Shown here: one piece after another, positions 1 through 8,656 of the stretch
Numbering within the stretch: the first letter of the stretch is position 1
Layout: each line of letters starts with the position of its first letter
Assembly: GCA_965226185.1 (NCBI GenBank)
Contig: CBDDCT010000007.1
Coordinates: 124,001 to 188,000 of the forward strand
Length of the DNA stretch: 64,000 bases
DNA from: CBDCYS01 sp965226185
Lineage (GTDB): Bacteria; Acidobacteriota; Terriglobia; Bryobacterales; UBA6623
Reading direction: 5' to 3'
The notes under the pieces: model-generated
Databases searched by the model: none
What the model was told of the DNA's origin: nothing
Seen by the model: only the letters and a program-made list of their open reading frames with translations
Position numbers and translations under genes: made by a program

Positions 1-49
1 CGAACAGCCGCGCGACCCCAGCCGCGGTCAGAAATCGCTGCTGCATCGT

Positions 50-381
50 TGGGCGGCCTTCCAGAAAGTTCGGCTTTTTCGCGTGAATCTCGCCGGCATG
101 ATGGTCGTATCGGCCATCTGGGCGCTCTTTTTAGACACTAGCCCGTAGATTCCGAGAATCTTGCTCCCGGAATGGCGGCACGGTGCAATGCCCTCCCGGG
201 GCTGGCGCCCTGGGCCAGTATTAGCAGCACGCGCGCCAGCTGGCGCAGCCGGCTAACCCGCCGCAGTGCCTATCCGCACCCCCGCGGAGGCGGCAGCTCA
301 AGAATGCGCCCAGATGGCCGATACGACGATCGTACCGGGGAGATTTACCAGAAACAGGCGAACTTTCTGGCAGGCCGCCCA
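50..381. repeat. imperfect inverted repeat, arms of about 81 bp
   Basis: Arm 50-130 is closely matched by the reverse complement of 300-381, roughly 80% by eye. Shared blocks include CCAGAAAGTTCG and TCGTATCGGCCATCTGGGCG. The arms enclose about 170 bp with no recognised gene. The right arm runs into the region where the porin's N-terminus should lie, so the repeat may be a small inverted duplication, an unrecognised mobile-element end, or an assembly artefact. I see no transposase between the arms. Confidence 0.75.
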
Positions 382-413
382 GCGAGGGGGTCGAGGGCGC
401 GGACGCCGCAGGT

Positions 414-1565
414 TTGATTGGCGCCCCCGAGAGCGAGGTTGAGGAGCTCAAGCAGGGCAGGCCCGGCGGCGCCGAGCCAAGCGAAGCTTCGGCGGCCCCG
501 CGGAAGGCCTCAGGACCACAACCGCCGAGCGGGCGGGAGACGCCGGACATCTGGTTTAAGCCCGGTCTGCGAATTCAGGGGCGCTACACGCACGAGGACG
601 AGGGCGGAGACCATGATTTCTTTCTTCGCCGCATAAGACTCAAGGGATCAGCGGGAGCGTTCGGCATCGTCAAGGCCGGGGTTGAGATCAAGATCGATAG
701 CGTGGGGAAATCCGCCAGTGCCCCGAAGGCCGTCCTCGAGAACGCCTGGCTGGAGTTTGCGCCCATGTCCGGGGCGAACCTTAGGGCCGGGTTGTACGAT
801 CTGCCGTTCTCCCGGGCCGCGCTGACGTCGGATTCGAAGCTGCTGTTGATGGACCGCGGTATCGTCAAAGACGCGCTGACGGATTTCGGACTGGCGGACA
901 ATACTATCGGCGTGCTGGCGCACGGCCGGCCGTTCGGCGGCCGCCTCGAGTATGCCTTGGGCGTCTTCGACAACAACAAGTTCGATAAGCTTGGCGGCGC
1001 CGGAACGAGGCAGTCCGGGAAGCTGATGCCAGCGGGGCGATTCGTCCTCCATCTGCTGGATCCGGCCCCAGCGGGCGGGTACGGGGATTACCGCGGTTCG
1101 TACCTCGGTGCGGGACAGCGGCTGGAGATCGGCGCGAACAGCGCCTATCTCGGCGGCGCCAGCGACGGCCCCGATGAGTTCAACCTCGTCGCCTGGGGCA
1201 CCGATCTGTTCTTCAATAAAGGAGGGTTCTCGTTGCAATCGGAGTACGACCGGTTCAAGCGCGGCGGGAACAGCGGACGCCCCAGCGCCGTGACCAACGG
1301 CTGGTACGTGCAGGCGGGATACCTGCTCGAGGATCTTCTGAAGAGCATCCTGCCCGGCCGCCTGCCAATCGAGCTCGCTGCCCGCTACCAAGAGCTCGAT
1401 GCCGATGACGGCCCGAACGGCAGGCTGCAGTGGACCTCCCTGGGGCTGAACTACTACATCCGAGGTCACCACCTCAAGATCCAGGCCGAGTACACGTTCA
1501 AGCGGGAAGAAACCGCCAGCAGCAACAACGACATGGTCCAGCTGCAGTTGCAACTGGATTTCTAG
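414..1565 (+). CDS. phosphate-selective porin (OprP/OprO-like) outer-membrane protein, 5' end uncertain
   Basis: The protein of up to 383 residues looks like an outer-membrane beta-barrel of the OprO/OprP family, which lets anions such as phosphate cross the outer membrane. Typical features are the opening PDIWFKPGLRIQGRY, the segment DHDFFLRRIRLKGSAG, and GLADNTIGVLAHGRPFGGRL, with alternating polar/hydrophobic strands to the end. The C-terminus ends in Phe (QLQLDF), the usual barrel-assembly signal. No signal peptide is visible after the TTG at 414, and the frame stays open upstream to a stop at 222 without a convincing start. The 5' end has therefore probably been altered, perhaps by the inverted repeat just upstream. 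The substrate is inferred from family only. Confidence 0.7.
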   Translation: MIGAPESEVEELKQGRPGGAEPSEASAAPRKASGPQPPSGRETPDIWFKPGLRIQGRYTHEDEGGDHDFFLRRIRLKGSAGAFGIVKAGVEIKIDSVGKSASAPKAVLENAWLEFAPMSGANLRAGLYDLPFSRAALTSDSKLLLMDRGIVKDALTDFGLADNTIGVLAHGRPFGGRLEYALGVFDNNKFDKLGGAGTRQSGKLMPAGRFVLHLLDPAPAGGYGDYRGSYLGAGQRLEIGANSAYLGGASDGPDEFNLVAWGTDLFFNKGGFSLQSEYDRFKRGGNSGRPSAVTNGWYVQAGYLLEDLLKSILPGRLPIELAARYQELDADDGPNGRLQWTSLGLNYYIRGHHLKIQAEYTFKREETASSNNDMVQLQLQLDF

Positions 1566-1715
1566 ATACTGCTCGCTGGCGATCGAGCGGGATATCCCGA
1601 TACCACCAGGAATCTGCGGTCACTACTACTTACCTTGTTCCAATAAAACCACTTAACCGGCTCACGTAGCTGGACTGTCGGCGATCCGGGGACGCGTGAC
1701 GCCCTTAAGGGGGGC

Positions 1716-3209
1716 TTAACGGCGCCAGCGTCCCAGCATCAGAAGCCCGCCCGTCAAGACTATCGAAAGCCACCAGAACCACTCCCCATAAAGGCTGAAC
1801 CAGGTCATTCGCGAGGAGTAGTTGAATTGCCCCGACAAGACACCCTCCCGAAATGAGGGCACGGGGGCGAAAACGCGGCCGCCCGGGTCGATGATCGCCG
1901 TCACTCCGTCATTTGTCGCGCGCAGCAGCCAGCGGGCGTTTTCGAGGGCCCTCATGCGGGCGATTGACAGATGCTGGCTACGGGCGGCGGTGCGTCCGTA
2001 CCAACTGTCATTGGAGATATTGATGAGCACGTTCGCTCCCTTGGCGACAAACTGCCGCACGCTGTCGGCGAAGGCCGACTCGTAACAGATGAAAGTCCCC
2101 AGCCAATGATCGCCCACTGGCGCCAGGGCAACTTTATCGCCGGGAACGAAGCCGCCCGCCTGGAGCGTGATCTCCTCGATGAAAAGCGAAAACGGCCAGG
2201 GAACGAATTCGCCGAATGGCACCAGGTTGATCTTCGAATAGTGCGAGATCAGGTTGCCGTCCGGGTCGAGAGTAACGGCGGAATTCAGCGTGGCGGTTTC
2301 TTCACCGTCACGCCGGAACTCGACCGTATTGAACACCACGTGAGCCCGCGCTTTTCGTGCCAACTCCGTCATGAAAATCTCAAAACCGGGATCATCGAAG
2401 TAGTAGGCCGGCACGGGATACTCCGGCCAAATCACCAGCGAAGCGTGATCGGGGTCGTACTCGCTCCCTGCCCGCGTGGAGAGGGCCGCCATGCGGGCCA
2501 GATGTCGGGCGGCGCGGCGCCGGGTCCAGCGTCCTTCTAGAAGCTCGTCGGGATGAATATTGGGCTGGATCAGACGAACCGTCTCCCTGCCCTCTTCCCG
2601 CGGCGGCACGGAAGGAAGCAGGTAAAGCAGCGGCAGAAGGATCAACCATGCCAGTTCTCTTCGCCGGCGGCGCAGGATGACGAGAGCGACCGCCACGTTC
2701 ATCATGGCCAAAGCGAACGAAAGACCGTAAACGCCCGTCCAGGGCGCCAGCCGAGCCAAAGTGGCCATGCTAATCCCCGCGTTGCCTAAATGGAGCCAAG
2801 TAAAGATGTATTGGTGAGTTCCCTCAACCGCGACCCAAGCCGCCGCCACGCCCGGAATCGCCCAGGATCTTCGCAGCAGCGGCGCGGCGAGCAGCGCAAA
2901 AATCCCCGAGTGCAGGCCCTTCGCAAGGAAAAACCCCGCAAAGATCGCCGCCGCCGCCGGAGCCGGCAGAAAGGCATAGCGGTGCATGACGTCGTATATC
3001 CAGTAGCACGTGCCGCCCCAGAAAACGCAGCCCGCGAGAGTTCCAAGCAGGAGCTGCTTTCGCCGGTCCGTCTCGGCCGCCAGAGCAATCAGCAGCGGCA
3101 CAAGGGCCACGGGAGCCAGCAGGTAGTAGCGAAACGATGGGAAGATGACGACCTGGAGAGCGCCGCTAGCCAAGGCCAGCAGGTAAGGAGTGTATCGGTG
3201 GAAGGTCAC
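1716..3209 (-). CDS. lnt: apolipoprotein N-acyltransferase
   Basis: Lnt adds the third acyl chain to the N-terminal cysteine of lipoproteins in the inner membrane. Several N-terminal membrane segments are followed by a nitrilase-fold periplasmic domain and a final membrane segment. The expected catalytic triad is visible: Glu263 (WPEYP), Lys326 (YSKINLVPFGE) and Cys375 (FICYES), numbered from the GTG at 3209. The frame is open further, to a TTG at 3311, but that adds 34 arginine-rich residues before the first membrane segment. I prefer 3209, though neither start has a strong ribosome binding site. It lies downstream of lipA on the same strand with a short gap, so the two are probably cotranscribed. 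Confidence 0.9.
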   Translation of the reverse strand: MTFHRYTPYLLALASGALQVVIFPSFRYYLLAPVALVPLLIALAAETDRRKQLLLGTLAGCVFWGGTCYWIYDVMHRYAFLPAPAAAAIFAGFFLAKGLHSGIFALLAAPLLRRSWAIPGVAAAWVAVEGTHQYIFTWLHLGNAGISMATLARLAPWTGVYGLSFALAMMNVAVALVILRRRRRELAWLILLPLLYLLPSVPPREEGRETVRLIQPNIHPDELLEGRWTRRRAARHLARMAALSTRAGSEYDPDHASLVIWPEYPVPAYYFDDPGFEIFMTELARKARAHVVFNTVEFRRDGEETATLNSAVTLDPDGNLISHYSKINLVPFGEFVPWPFSLFIEEITLQAGGFVPGDKVALAPVGDHWLGTFICYESAFADSVRQFVAKGANVLINISNDSWYGRTAARSQHLSIARMRALENARWLLRATNDGVTAIIDPGGRVFAPVPSFREGVLSGQFNYSSRMTWFSLYGEWFWWLSIVLTGGLLMLGRWRR

Positions 3210-3354
3210 AAGCAGAGGGCGCCCGGCGCCTCTTATCGTAAGGGATGCCGCAACAGTTACAACGGAGCCGCGGGTGGAAACCCGCGGTCGAGCTACCAAG
3301 ACATTTCGCAACCCCGGAGAAAGCGGTAGTGCACCAGCCTGGTCCTAACGCGCC

Positions 3355-4272
3355 CTAGCCCGAGGCTAGCGAACCCGCCAAACCACCACCCTCGACCGTC
3401 TCCGCCATATAAGAACTCCGCACCAAAGGCCCGCTGAAGACGGCCCTGAATCCGATTGATTCTCCGTACTCCCGATATTCGTCAAACATCGCGGGCGGGA
3501 TGAACTCCGCAACGGGCAGCCGTCGCCTCTTCGGCTGAAGGTACTGGCCGATCGTGGCGACATCGGTGCCCGCCTCTCTCAGGTCGCCGAGAAGCTGCCT
3601 AACTTCTTCCCGGCTTTCTCCCAAACCGGCCATCAGCCCGGACTTGGTCGTCACTTCCGGCGCCAGCCGGCGAGCGAGCGCCAGCACCGCGAGCGACTGC
3701 TTGTAATCAGCCTGCGGCCGCACCCGGCGATACAGCCGCCGAACAGTTTCCATGTTGTGGTTGAAGACGTCGGGCCCGGCGTCGAGCACACGCGCAACTG
3801 CCTCGAAATCTCCGCGGAAATCCGGCGTCAGCACCTCCACTTTCGCTTTGGGAAGGGTCCCCTTTACCCGCCGAATCGTCTCAGCAAAATGCCCGGATCC
3901 GCCGTCGGGCAGATCGTCCCGATTGACGCTCGTGATAACGACGTAACGCAGTTCCATGGAGGCCGCCATTTCGGCAACCTGGTAAGGTTCATCCGGATCC
4001 AAAAGCCCGGGTTCTCCCTGGGGCACGGCGCAAAAGCCGCAGCTGCGCGTGCAAACATTCCCCAGGATCATGAAAGTCGCGGCCTTGCGGCTGAAACATT
4101 CGTGAATATTGGGGCAGCGCGCCGACTCGCAGACCGTGTGAAGTTTGCGCCGGCGAAGTTCGACTTTCAGGTCGTGAAGGGCCCGGAAGTCCGTTCGCCC
4201 TTTGCGCAGCCACTCGGGAAGACGCGCCTCGGGCGCTGGAGAAATAGGCGGACCCAATTGGACCAGGCTCAT
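3355..4272 (-). CDS. lipA: lipoyl synthase
   Basis: A radical SAM enzyme that inserts two sulfur atoms into octanoyl groups on lipoyl domains. At 305 residues it has the normal family length. The auxiliary cluster cysteines are C48, C53 and C59 (CESARCPNIHEC). The radical SAM cluster cysteines are C74, C78 and C81 (CTRSCGFC). The C-terminal RSSY motif that ligates the auxiliary cluster is at 285-288. The start MSLVQLGPP gives a standard N-terminus. The gene lies 37 bp after the SPOR gene and just before lnt, forming a SPOR-lipA-lnt minus-strand group. Confidence 0.96.
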   Translation of the reverse strand: MSLVQLGPPISPAPEARLPEWLRKGRTDFRALHDLKVELRRRKLHTVCESARCPNIHECFSRKAATFMILGNVCTRSCGFCAVPQGEPGLLDPDEPYQVAEMAASMELRYVVITSVNRDDLPDGGSGHFAETIRRVKGTLPKAKVEVLTPDFRGDFEAVARVLDAGPDVFNHNMETVRRLYRRVRPQADYKQSLAVLALARRLAPEVTTKSGLMAGLGESREEVRQLLGDLREAGTDVATIGQYLQPKRRRLPVAEFIPPAMFDEYREYGESIGFRAVFSGPLVRSSYMAETVEGGGLAGSLASG

Positions 4273-4309
4273 CTTGCGGAAAACAACTGGCGGAACAGGA
4301 AACCCCTGC

Positions 4310-4999
4310 TCATGGCTTTCGCAGGATGGAGTCGAGACCGTCCGCCTTGAGTTTGGTCTGATACTCTTCCGCCGCGCCCGTCGAGTTGAACGGCCCCACC
4401 AGCACTCTATGCCATTCGTCGCTGTCTTGTTCGAATAGAATTGCCGGGTAGCCCCTCGCCTTCAACTTGCTCACGAGCATTTCCGCATCCGATCGCACCC
4501 GAATGGCCGCGACTTGAAGGTGGATCGAGCGGGCAACAGCCGCTCCGCTGACACTGCTGGGAGCGGACGCGCGACGTGTGGGCGCCGGCTCGGGCGGCTT
4601 CGACTCTCGAAACGGGCGCGGTTTGTCGGACGCCGCGGCAGCGTCCCGTTCCGGAGTGGCGGCAGTGCCGCCGGTCGGCACTGGATCAGCCCCGGAGGCA
4701 TTCCCCCCGGCAGGCTCCCCCGCCGTCTTCGTGGCCTGTGCATCCGGAGCTGCCGCGAGCTTGGCCGGCACTTCAGGGACGCCCTTCAACAGCGCGTCGG
4801 GCAACCGCACGCTGTCGCTGGACTGCTCCATCGGCTGGACGGTGGCCACGGCGCCCTCCTTTTCTGTCCGTGCCCGGTCATACCCGACCGAATATCCAAA
4901 GGAAAAAAACAGGCCGAACAAGACGACCATCACAAAGAAGATGCTCAACAGCAGCTTGTGACCAAGAACCAGTTCAAACTCATGATCGTTCGCAGCCAT
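4310..4999 (-). CDS. SPOR domain membrane protein
   Basis: The 229-residue protein has a short cytoplasmic N-terminus, one membrane segment at about 14-35 (LLLSIFFVMVVLFGLFFSFG), a long Ala/Pro/Thr-rich low-complexity linker, and a C-terminal SPOR domain at about 155-229 (HLQVAAIR... WHRVLVGPF...). SPOR domains bind denuded septal peptidoglycan, so a role at the division site is likely; the exact function is unknown. It leads into lipA. Confidence 0.87.
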   Translation of the reverse strand: MAANDHEFELVLGHKLLLSIFFVMVVLFGLFFSFGYSVGYDRARTEKEGAVATVQPMEQSSDSVRLPDALLKGVPEVPAKLAAAPDAQATKTAGEPAGGNASGADPVPTGGTAATPERDAAAASDKPRPFRESKPPEPAPTRRASAPSSVSGAAVARSIHLQVAAIRVRSDAEMLVSKLKARGYPAILFEQDSDEWHRVLVGPFNSTGAAEEYQTKLKADGLDSILRKP

Positions 5000-5146
5000 G
5001 CTCCTTCACATTCTAGCGCGTCCGGAGGAGCCCGGCTACGTTCGGATGCAATATCGGCGCCCGCGCAACGAGGATTCTATTATCGTTGGCTCGGTATACC
5101 CGGCGGCTGGATACTTCGGGGTATGAAGAGCGCGGAGAGCCCTTGG

Positions 5147-5617
5147 CTAATTCGCTACGACCACTCGCGCCGTGCTCGTCATATGAATGTGGTCGCCGGG
5201 GATCACGGACCCGACCACCAGCCGAAACGGGTAGGTGACCCGCACTTGCGCGATGTCGTTCCGTGAAGCGGCCGCGGGATCGGTGAAGGGAGAGTCGGAA
5301 TCAGGATTATAGGTGGTCGTCACGGTCAATTCCGATTGGTCCAACCCCTGGGTGTTTTGATGGATGATATCGGTGATATCGGCCGCATAGCCGGGCCGCA
5401 GACTGCCGCGGACCATGCAATAGTCCCCGGCGCGGCGCGTGGCCGCGGCGATCGACGCGTAGACCCACATGCCGCGCCCCAGCTCCATCATCGTCAGCAG
5501 CACTATGAAAAACAGGATGAACACAAACGCGAACTCCACGATCGCGTTACCCCGGCGGCGTGCGTCGCTCCGCTTGGGGAAGAGGGATACATGCTTTATT
5601 CGAGTGGCTTGGATCAT
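5147..5617 (-). CDS. TadE-like pseudopilin
   Basis: This 156-residue protein has a basic N-terminus (PKRSDARRRGNA) followed by a pilin-like hydrophobic helix (GNAIVEFAFVFILFFIVLL) with the conserved glutamate, typical of TadE pseudopilins. Those are processed by the prepilin peptidase and work with the Flp/Tad pilus assembly system. The rest is a small periplasmic domain. It is the last of three same-strand genes with a second TadE-like protein (21 bp gap) and a TadG-like protein. The Tad ATPase, secretin and platform genes are not in this window, so the assembly machinery must be elsewhere. Confidence 0.87.
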   Translation of the reverse strand: MIQATRIKHVSLFPKRSDARRRGNAIVEFAFVFILFFIVLLTMMELGRGMWVYASIAAATRRAGDYCMVRGSLRPGYAADITDIIHQNTQGLDQSELTVTTTYNPDSDSPFTDPAAASRNDIAQVRVTYPFRLVVGSVIPGDHIHMTSTARVVVAN

Positions 5618-5638
5618 GACTTTTCTCCTTGTTCGTCC

Positions 5639-6094
5639 TTACTGCACGCGGTAGTGGGTTTCCCGGTTGATGAAAATGTTGTCGGGAATGCCCAGCCACG
5701 GCATAAACGTTTCAAACGGTTGCTCCACCGTCGTGGTCGTATAGATCCGCATCGGGCCGTTGCCGCCGCAGTTCGGGTTAAAACAATTCGTTGAATTGCC
5801 GTTGGTGCATTCGCAGTACATCGTCGAAGTGGCCGTGGCGCCGCCGATATTGCGGGCGTCGTCCTCCGCCGCGGCCTCCTGGCTGTCGGTCTGTGCCGCC
5901 CGTACGTTGTTATATGTCCCCCAAAAAGCTCCTGTCGAGGATGCATTGGCCACCGTGATGGAGTGGAAGAAGACGCGGGCGAAGTCCGCCGCTCCGCTCA
6001 TCAACAGAAGCAGAACCGAAGCGACAAGGGCGAACTCCACCATCACCGATCCTCTTCTCCCGGTTGGCCGCCTGTCCGTTCTTGTTGTCATCAT
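5639..6094 (-). CDS. TadE-like pseudopilin, cysteine-bearing
   Basis: The 151-residue protein has the TadE hallmark RRGSVMVEFALVASVLLLL near its N-terminus, with the conserved Glu after the cleavage region, then one membrane helix. The periplasmic part carries a short cysteine-rich stretch (CECTNGNSTNCFNPNC) that may form disulphides, absent from its neighbour at 5147-5617. It sits between TadG-like and TadE-like genes on the same strand and is likely cotranscribed with both. The assignment rests on the N-terminal motif and the neighbours. Confidence 0.85.
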   Translation of the reverse strand: MMTTRTDRRPTGRRGSVMVEFALVASVLLLLMSGAADFARVFFHSITVANASSTGAFWGTYNNVRAAQTDSQEAAAEDDARNIGGATATSTMYCECTNGNSTNCFNPNCGGNGPMRIYTTTTVEQPFETFMPWLGIPDNIFINRETHYRVQ

Positions 6095-6169
6095 CGTCGC
6101 TCCTTTCGCTATTCAGCCGGTTTGCCGTTTCTTTCAATGAGGGCCGCCAGTTCGGCCTCGATTCGGCCC

Positions 6170-7546
6170 CTATTCCAGCAACGTCACCTTCCGCGTGGGA
6201 GGAGTCATTGCGCCGCTGTTCCAGTCGGGGTCGGCAGGCATCATGGCGTTGCCTACGACCGTGATCGTGTCCGCAACGAGCATGGTCCAGTCGGCTGCAT
6301 CGTTGGTCCCGCCCCAGGTCACACTCGTCTGCTTGAAGTAGAGCGCGCCCCCGAAGATCGTGTTCGCGTTTCCAACGAGCGTGTGCGAGGGCATCCGGTT
6401 GGGCGCCCGATAGTCGTCCCAAAACAGCACGCCCTCATAATCCCCGCTGGTAGGCGCGGAAAGCGTCACCGTGGGATCTCCGCTGATGTCAAACTCGCCC
6501 CAAAGGTTGCGCTTTTGCGGGTCCACCGAAGTGTTGAAAAAGGTGACCTCCTCGCCGGTGACCGTGGCGTTGCCGCTGATCGAGATCCCCCCGGTAAGCG
6601 TATAGACGCCCGGAGCGAAGGTTACGGTGCCGCCGGTGATGCGGATCGAGGAGATGGGGATCCAGCCAACCCTCGTCACGCCCGTGTCCGCGTCAGTGTA
6701 GTTCCCCTGCACGACCCCGGAGCAGTAGGTCCCGGGATTGAGAGTCACCGGATCGTCACCGGAGGTGATGACCACGTTGAAGTAGTCGCAGGTTCCGGTG
6801 TAGTACGGCGCGTTCGCATGCAGGTAATCCAGCGGGTCGTTCACCGGCGGAGACTGGACCGGTTCGGGACTAACGCAGGGCGAGTTTCCGGCCCCTTGTA
6901 TGCCGCCGGTGACTCCGATAAACGTCGGGGAGGTCAGGCAAAGCGGCTGGCCGGCCAAGAACAGCGCGGAGTCGTTGCGCGAGTTCACCTCTACGCCGCA
7001 CTGCGCCGCCAGCGTTGCGCTCCCTGTGATGACCATGCTGTGAGCACGGGTCTCCTCCAGGGCGATCACGCAGGCATCCGCGTGCTTGACCAGCCCGGTC
7101 ACGGCCCGGGACCGCACGGTCACCACGCCCTGTCCGAACACGCCGGCGAAATAGGTGCGCACGTCTTCTTCGATGATGACCTCGGCGTGGTTGGCGACGC
7201 CCGCGTAGTTGCCGCCCAACGGCGGGATGTTCACGGTGATGGTGACGTCAGCGTCGTCGTCGTCAAAATTGTTCCTCTTGGCGTCCTCCTTGGCGGCGTC
7301 GGTGGCGTCGGTGTTTCCGTGCACCTGCCACAACTCGTGCCCGGCCGAGAGGGCGGCGGCGATGGCGGCGGTTTTTTGGCGCCGCTTCAGGTCCTGGAGC
7401 CTGCCGACGTCGAGCGCCAGCGCGGCGAACCCCAACAACACGGGGAAGGTGATCGCGGTGACAACGGCGACGACCGCGCGGCGGTCCTTGTGCAGCCCTC
7501 GTAACCGGCTGACCGCATGTTTCCAACGGGAAGTTTGTTTAATCAT
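6170..7546 (-). CDS. TadG-like pilus assembly protein with a glycine-rich passenger
   Basis: The 458-residue protein begins with a basic segment and the TadG-type membrane anchor (RRAVVAVVTAITFPVLLGFA), then ALDVGRLQDLKRRQKTAAIA, the usual start of the extracytoplasmic part. From about residue 190 it is rich in Gly/Thr/Val turns with repeated phrases such as ITGGTVTFAPGVYTLTGG and SISGNATVTGEEV, which look like a right-handed beta-helix or cell-surface domain rather than the von Willebrand domain of many TadG proteins. It is the first gene of the tadG-tadE-tadE group. Confidence 0.83.
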   Translation of the reverse strand: MIKQTSRWKHAVSRLRGLHKDRRAVVAVVTAITFPVLLGFAALALDVGRLQDLKRRQKTAAIAAALSAGHELWQVHGNTDATDAAKEDAKRNNFDDDDADVTITVNIPPLGGNYAGVANHAEVIIEEDVRTYFAGVFGQGVVTVRSRAVTGLVKHADACVIALEETRAHSMVITGSATLAAQCGVEVNSRNDSALFLAGQPLCLTSPTFIGVTGGIQGAGNSPCVSPEPVQSPPVNDPLDYLHANAPYYTGTCDYFNVVITSGDDPVTLNPGTYCSGVVQGNYTDADTGVTRVGWIPISSIRITGGTVTFAPGVYTLTGGISISGNATVTGEEVTFFNTSVDPQKRNLWGEFDISGDPTVTLSAPTSGDYEGVLFWDDYRAPNRMPSHTLVGNANTIFGGALYFKQTSVTWGGTNDAADWTMLVADTITVVGNAMMPADPDWNSGAMTPPTRKVTLLE

Positions 7547-8110
7547 CGGGGCCTCTCGAATCCTGCGCCGGCATCTTGCAAGGAAGTCGTGTTTATGTCA
7601 GTCAGGGCCATCGGTCTAGGCTCAATTATGAGAAGGGGGGGGCAATTGGCCCATTGGTACCAGTACCGATTTACTAGGGGATGGTAGTTTAGTACTGCTA
7701 GGGCCTTTACCCGTCGGCCGGAATTAAGTGTTCTCGTGGCACGGCGCGGAAAATCGAGGCGGGGCTATCGCACCTGCTCCGCCATGCGCTACGCCGGCGG
7801 GACCCACTCCCCCTGGATTTTCGCGGTGCATTTGCATCAAATTCCGCCGCCAGCTCGGCGGAATTCGGCCCGGCAGGCGGTTGAGCCGATCCGTGCTCAG
7901 GATGGTCTTCCTACATTCCCCTTTGGCGAACCTCCCCGCCCCGCTTCGCCGACGAACCCGCCACGCTCCAGGCGGGGCGGCGGTCGTCGCCCTTTGTCCG
8001 CTCGATAGCAGATTAGGGAGGGCTATTTTCGGGAATACTGTGATGAACTGTTGATCTTGTGAGGTTTAAATTATTTTAGAATCCGTGACTCGAACTGCGG
8101 GTTTTGGGAA
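7547..8110. other. intergenic region with a perfect hairpin
   Basis: No gene is convincing here. The stretch must carry the promoter of the tadG-tadE-tadE group (minus strand) and the degraded 5' part of the FG-GAP gene (plus strand). It contains a perfect 10-bp stem at 7840-7865 (AATTCCGCCG / CGGCGGAATT) with a 6-nt loop, not followed by a T-run, so not a classical terminator. A short partly repeated block GGTACCAGTACC lies at about 7655-7667. Confidence 0.6.
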
Positions 8111-8580
8111 TTGCACGGTTTGCAGGCCATTCGGACAAATGAAAAACGACCCAAAACCAAAACGGCAGGGAACGGCCTCTTCGCGGCCGGTCCTGGAGAG
8201 AACGAACTTTGCCGGTTCCAGGGACAACCCGTCGTATGCGGTCCAAGAGGCCTGCCCGGAGGGACGAACATCCTCTATCGCCAGCGCGACGACAAGTTTG
8301 TCAATGTCTCTCGCAAAAGCGGTTTTGACAGCCCGTCGGGTTACTATGGATTTTCCGTTTTGACCGGCGACTTGGATGGCGACGGCTGGGGGGACGTCTA
8401 CATCGCATGTGATTCAGCTCCGAGCATCCTGTTCCGCAACAACCACGACGGCGCCTTTAGCGACATCGGGCTGCTGTCGGGCGCCGCCCTCAACGAGCAC
8501 GGCAAAGAACAAGGAGGCATGGGCGCCGATTCGGCCGACTACAAGGGCGACGGTTTGCCCGATATCATTACAGTGAGCCG
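8111..8580 (+). pseudogene. FG-GAP/VCBS repeat protein fragment (CRTAC1-like)
   Basis: The reading frame matches part of a secreted FG-GAP beta-propeller protein of the kind common in Acidobacteriota. Diagnostic phrases are CRFQGQPVVCGPRGLPGGTN, LYRQRDDKFVNVSRKSGF, LTGDLDGDGWGDVYIACD with its calcium-binding DxDxDG loop, and LFRNNHDGAFSDIGLL. There is no signal peptide or N-terminal half. After about 8575 (DGLPDII) the similarity stops and the frame runs into the 3' end of the convergent DUF1553 gene. I read it as a remnant, not an expressed gene. Confidence 0.8.
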
Positions 8581-8656
8581 AACAGTAAGCCGACGGAAAT
8601 GTTGGGCCTGGAGGCCCAACACCATGTCGCCAAGAATGGCGCCACGTCCCGCCACG

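Noticed and set aside
648..1553. Long open frame on the minus strand opposite the porin
   Set aside because: It is a GC-driven shadow of the porin gene with no family motif and no ribosome binding site; the porin frame has clear barrel features.
5963..7504. A 513-codon plus-strand frame opposite tadG
   Set aside because: Arg/His/Gly/Val-rich composition and no motif; it is a shadow of the TadG-like gene.
7840..7865. Perfect hairpin as a terminator
   Set aside because: There is no T-run on either side and no gene ending next to it.
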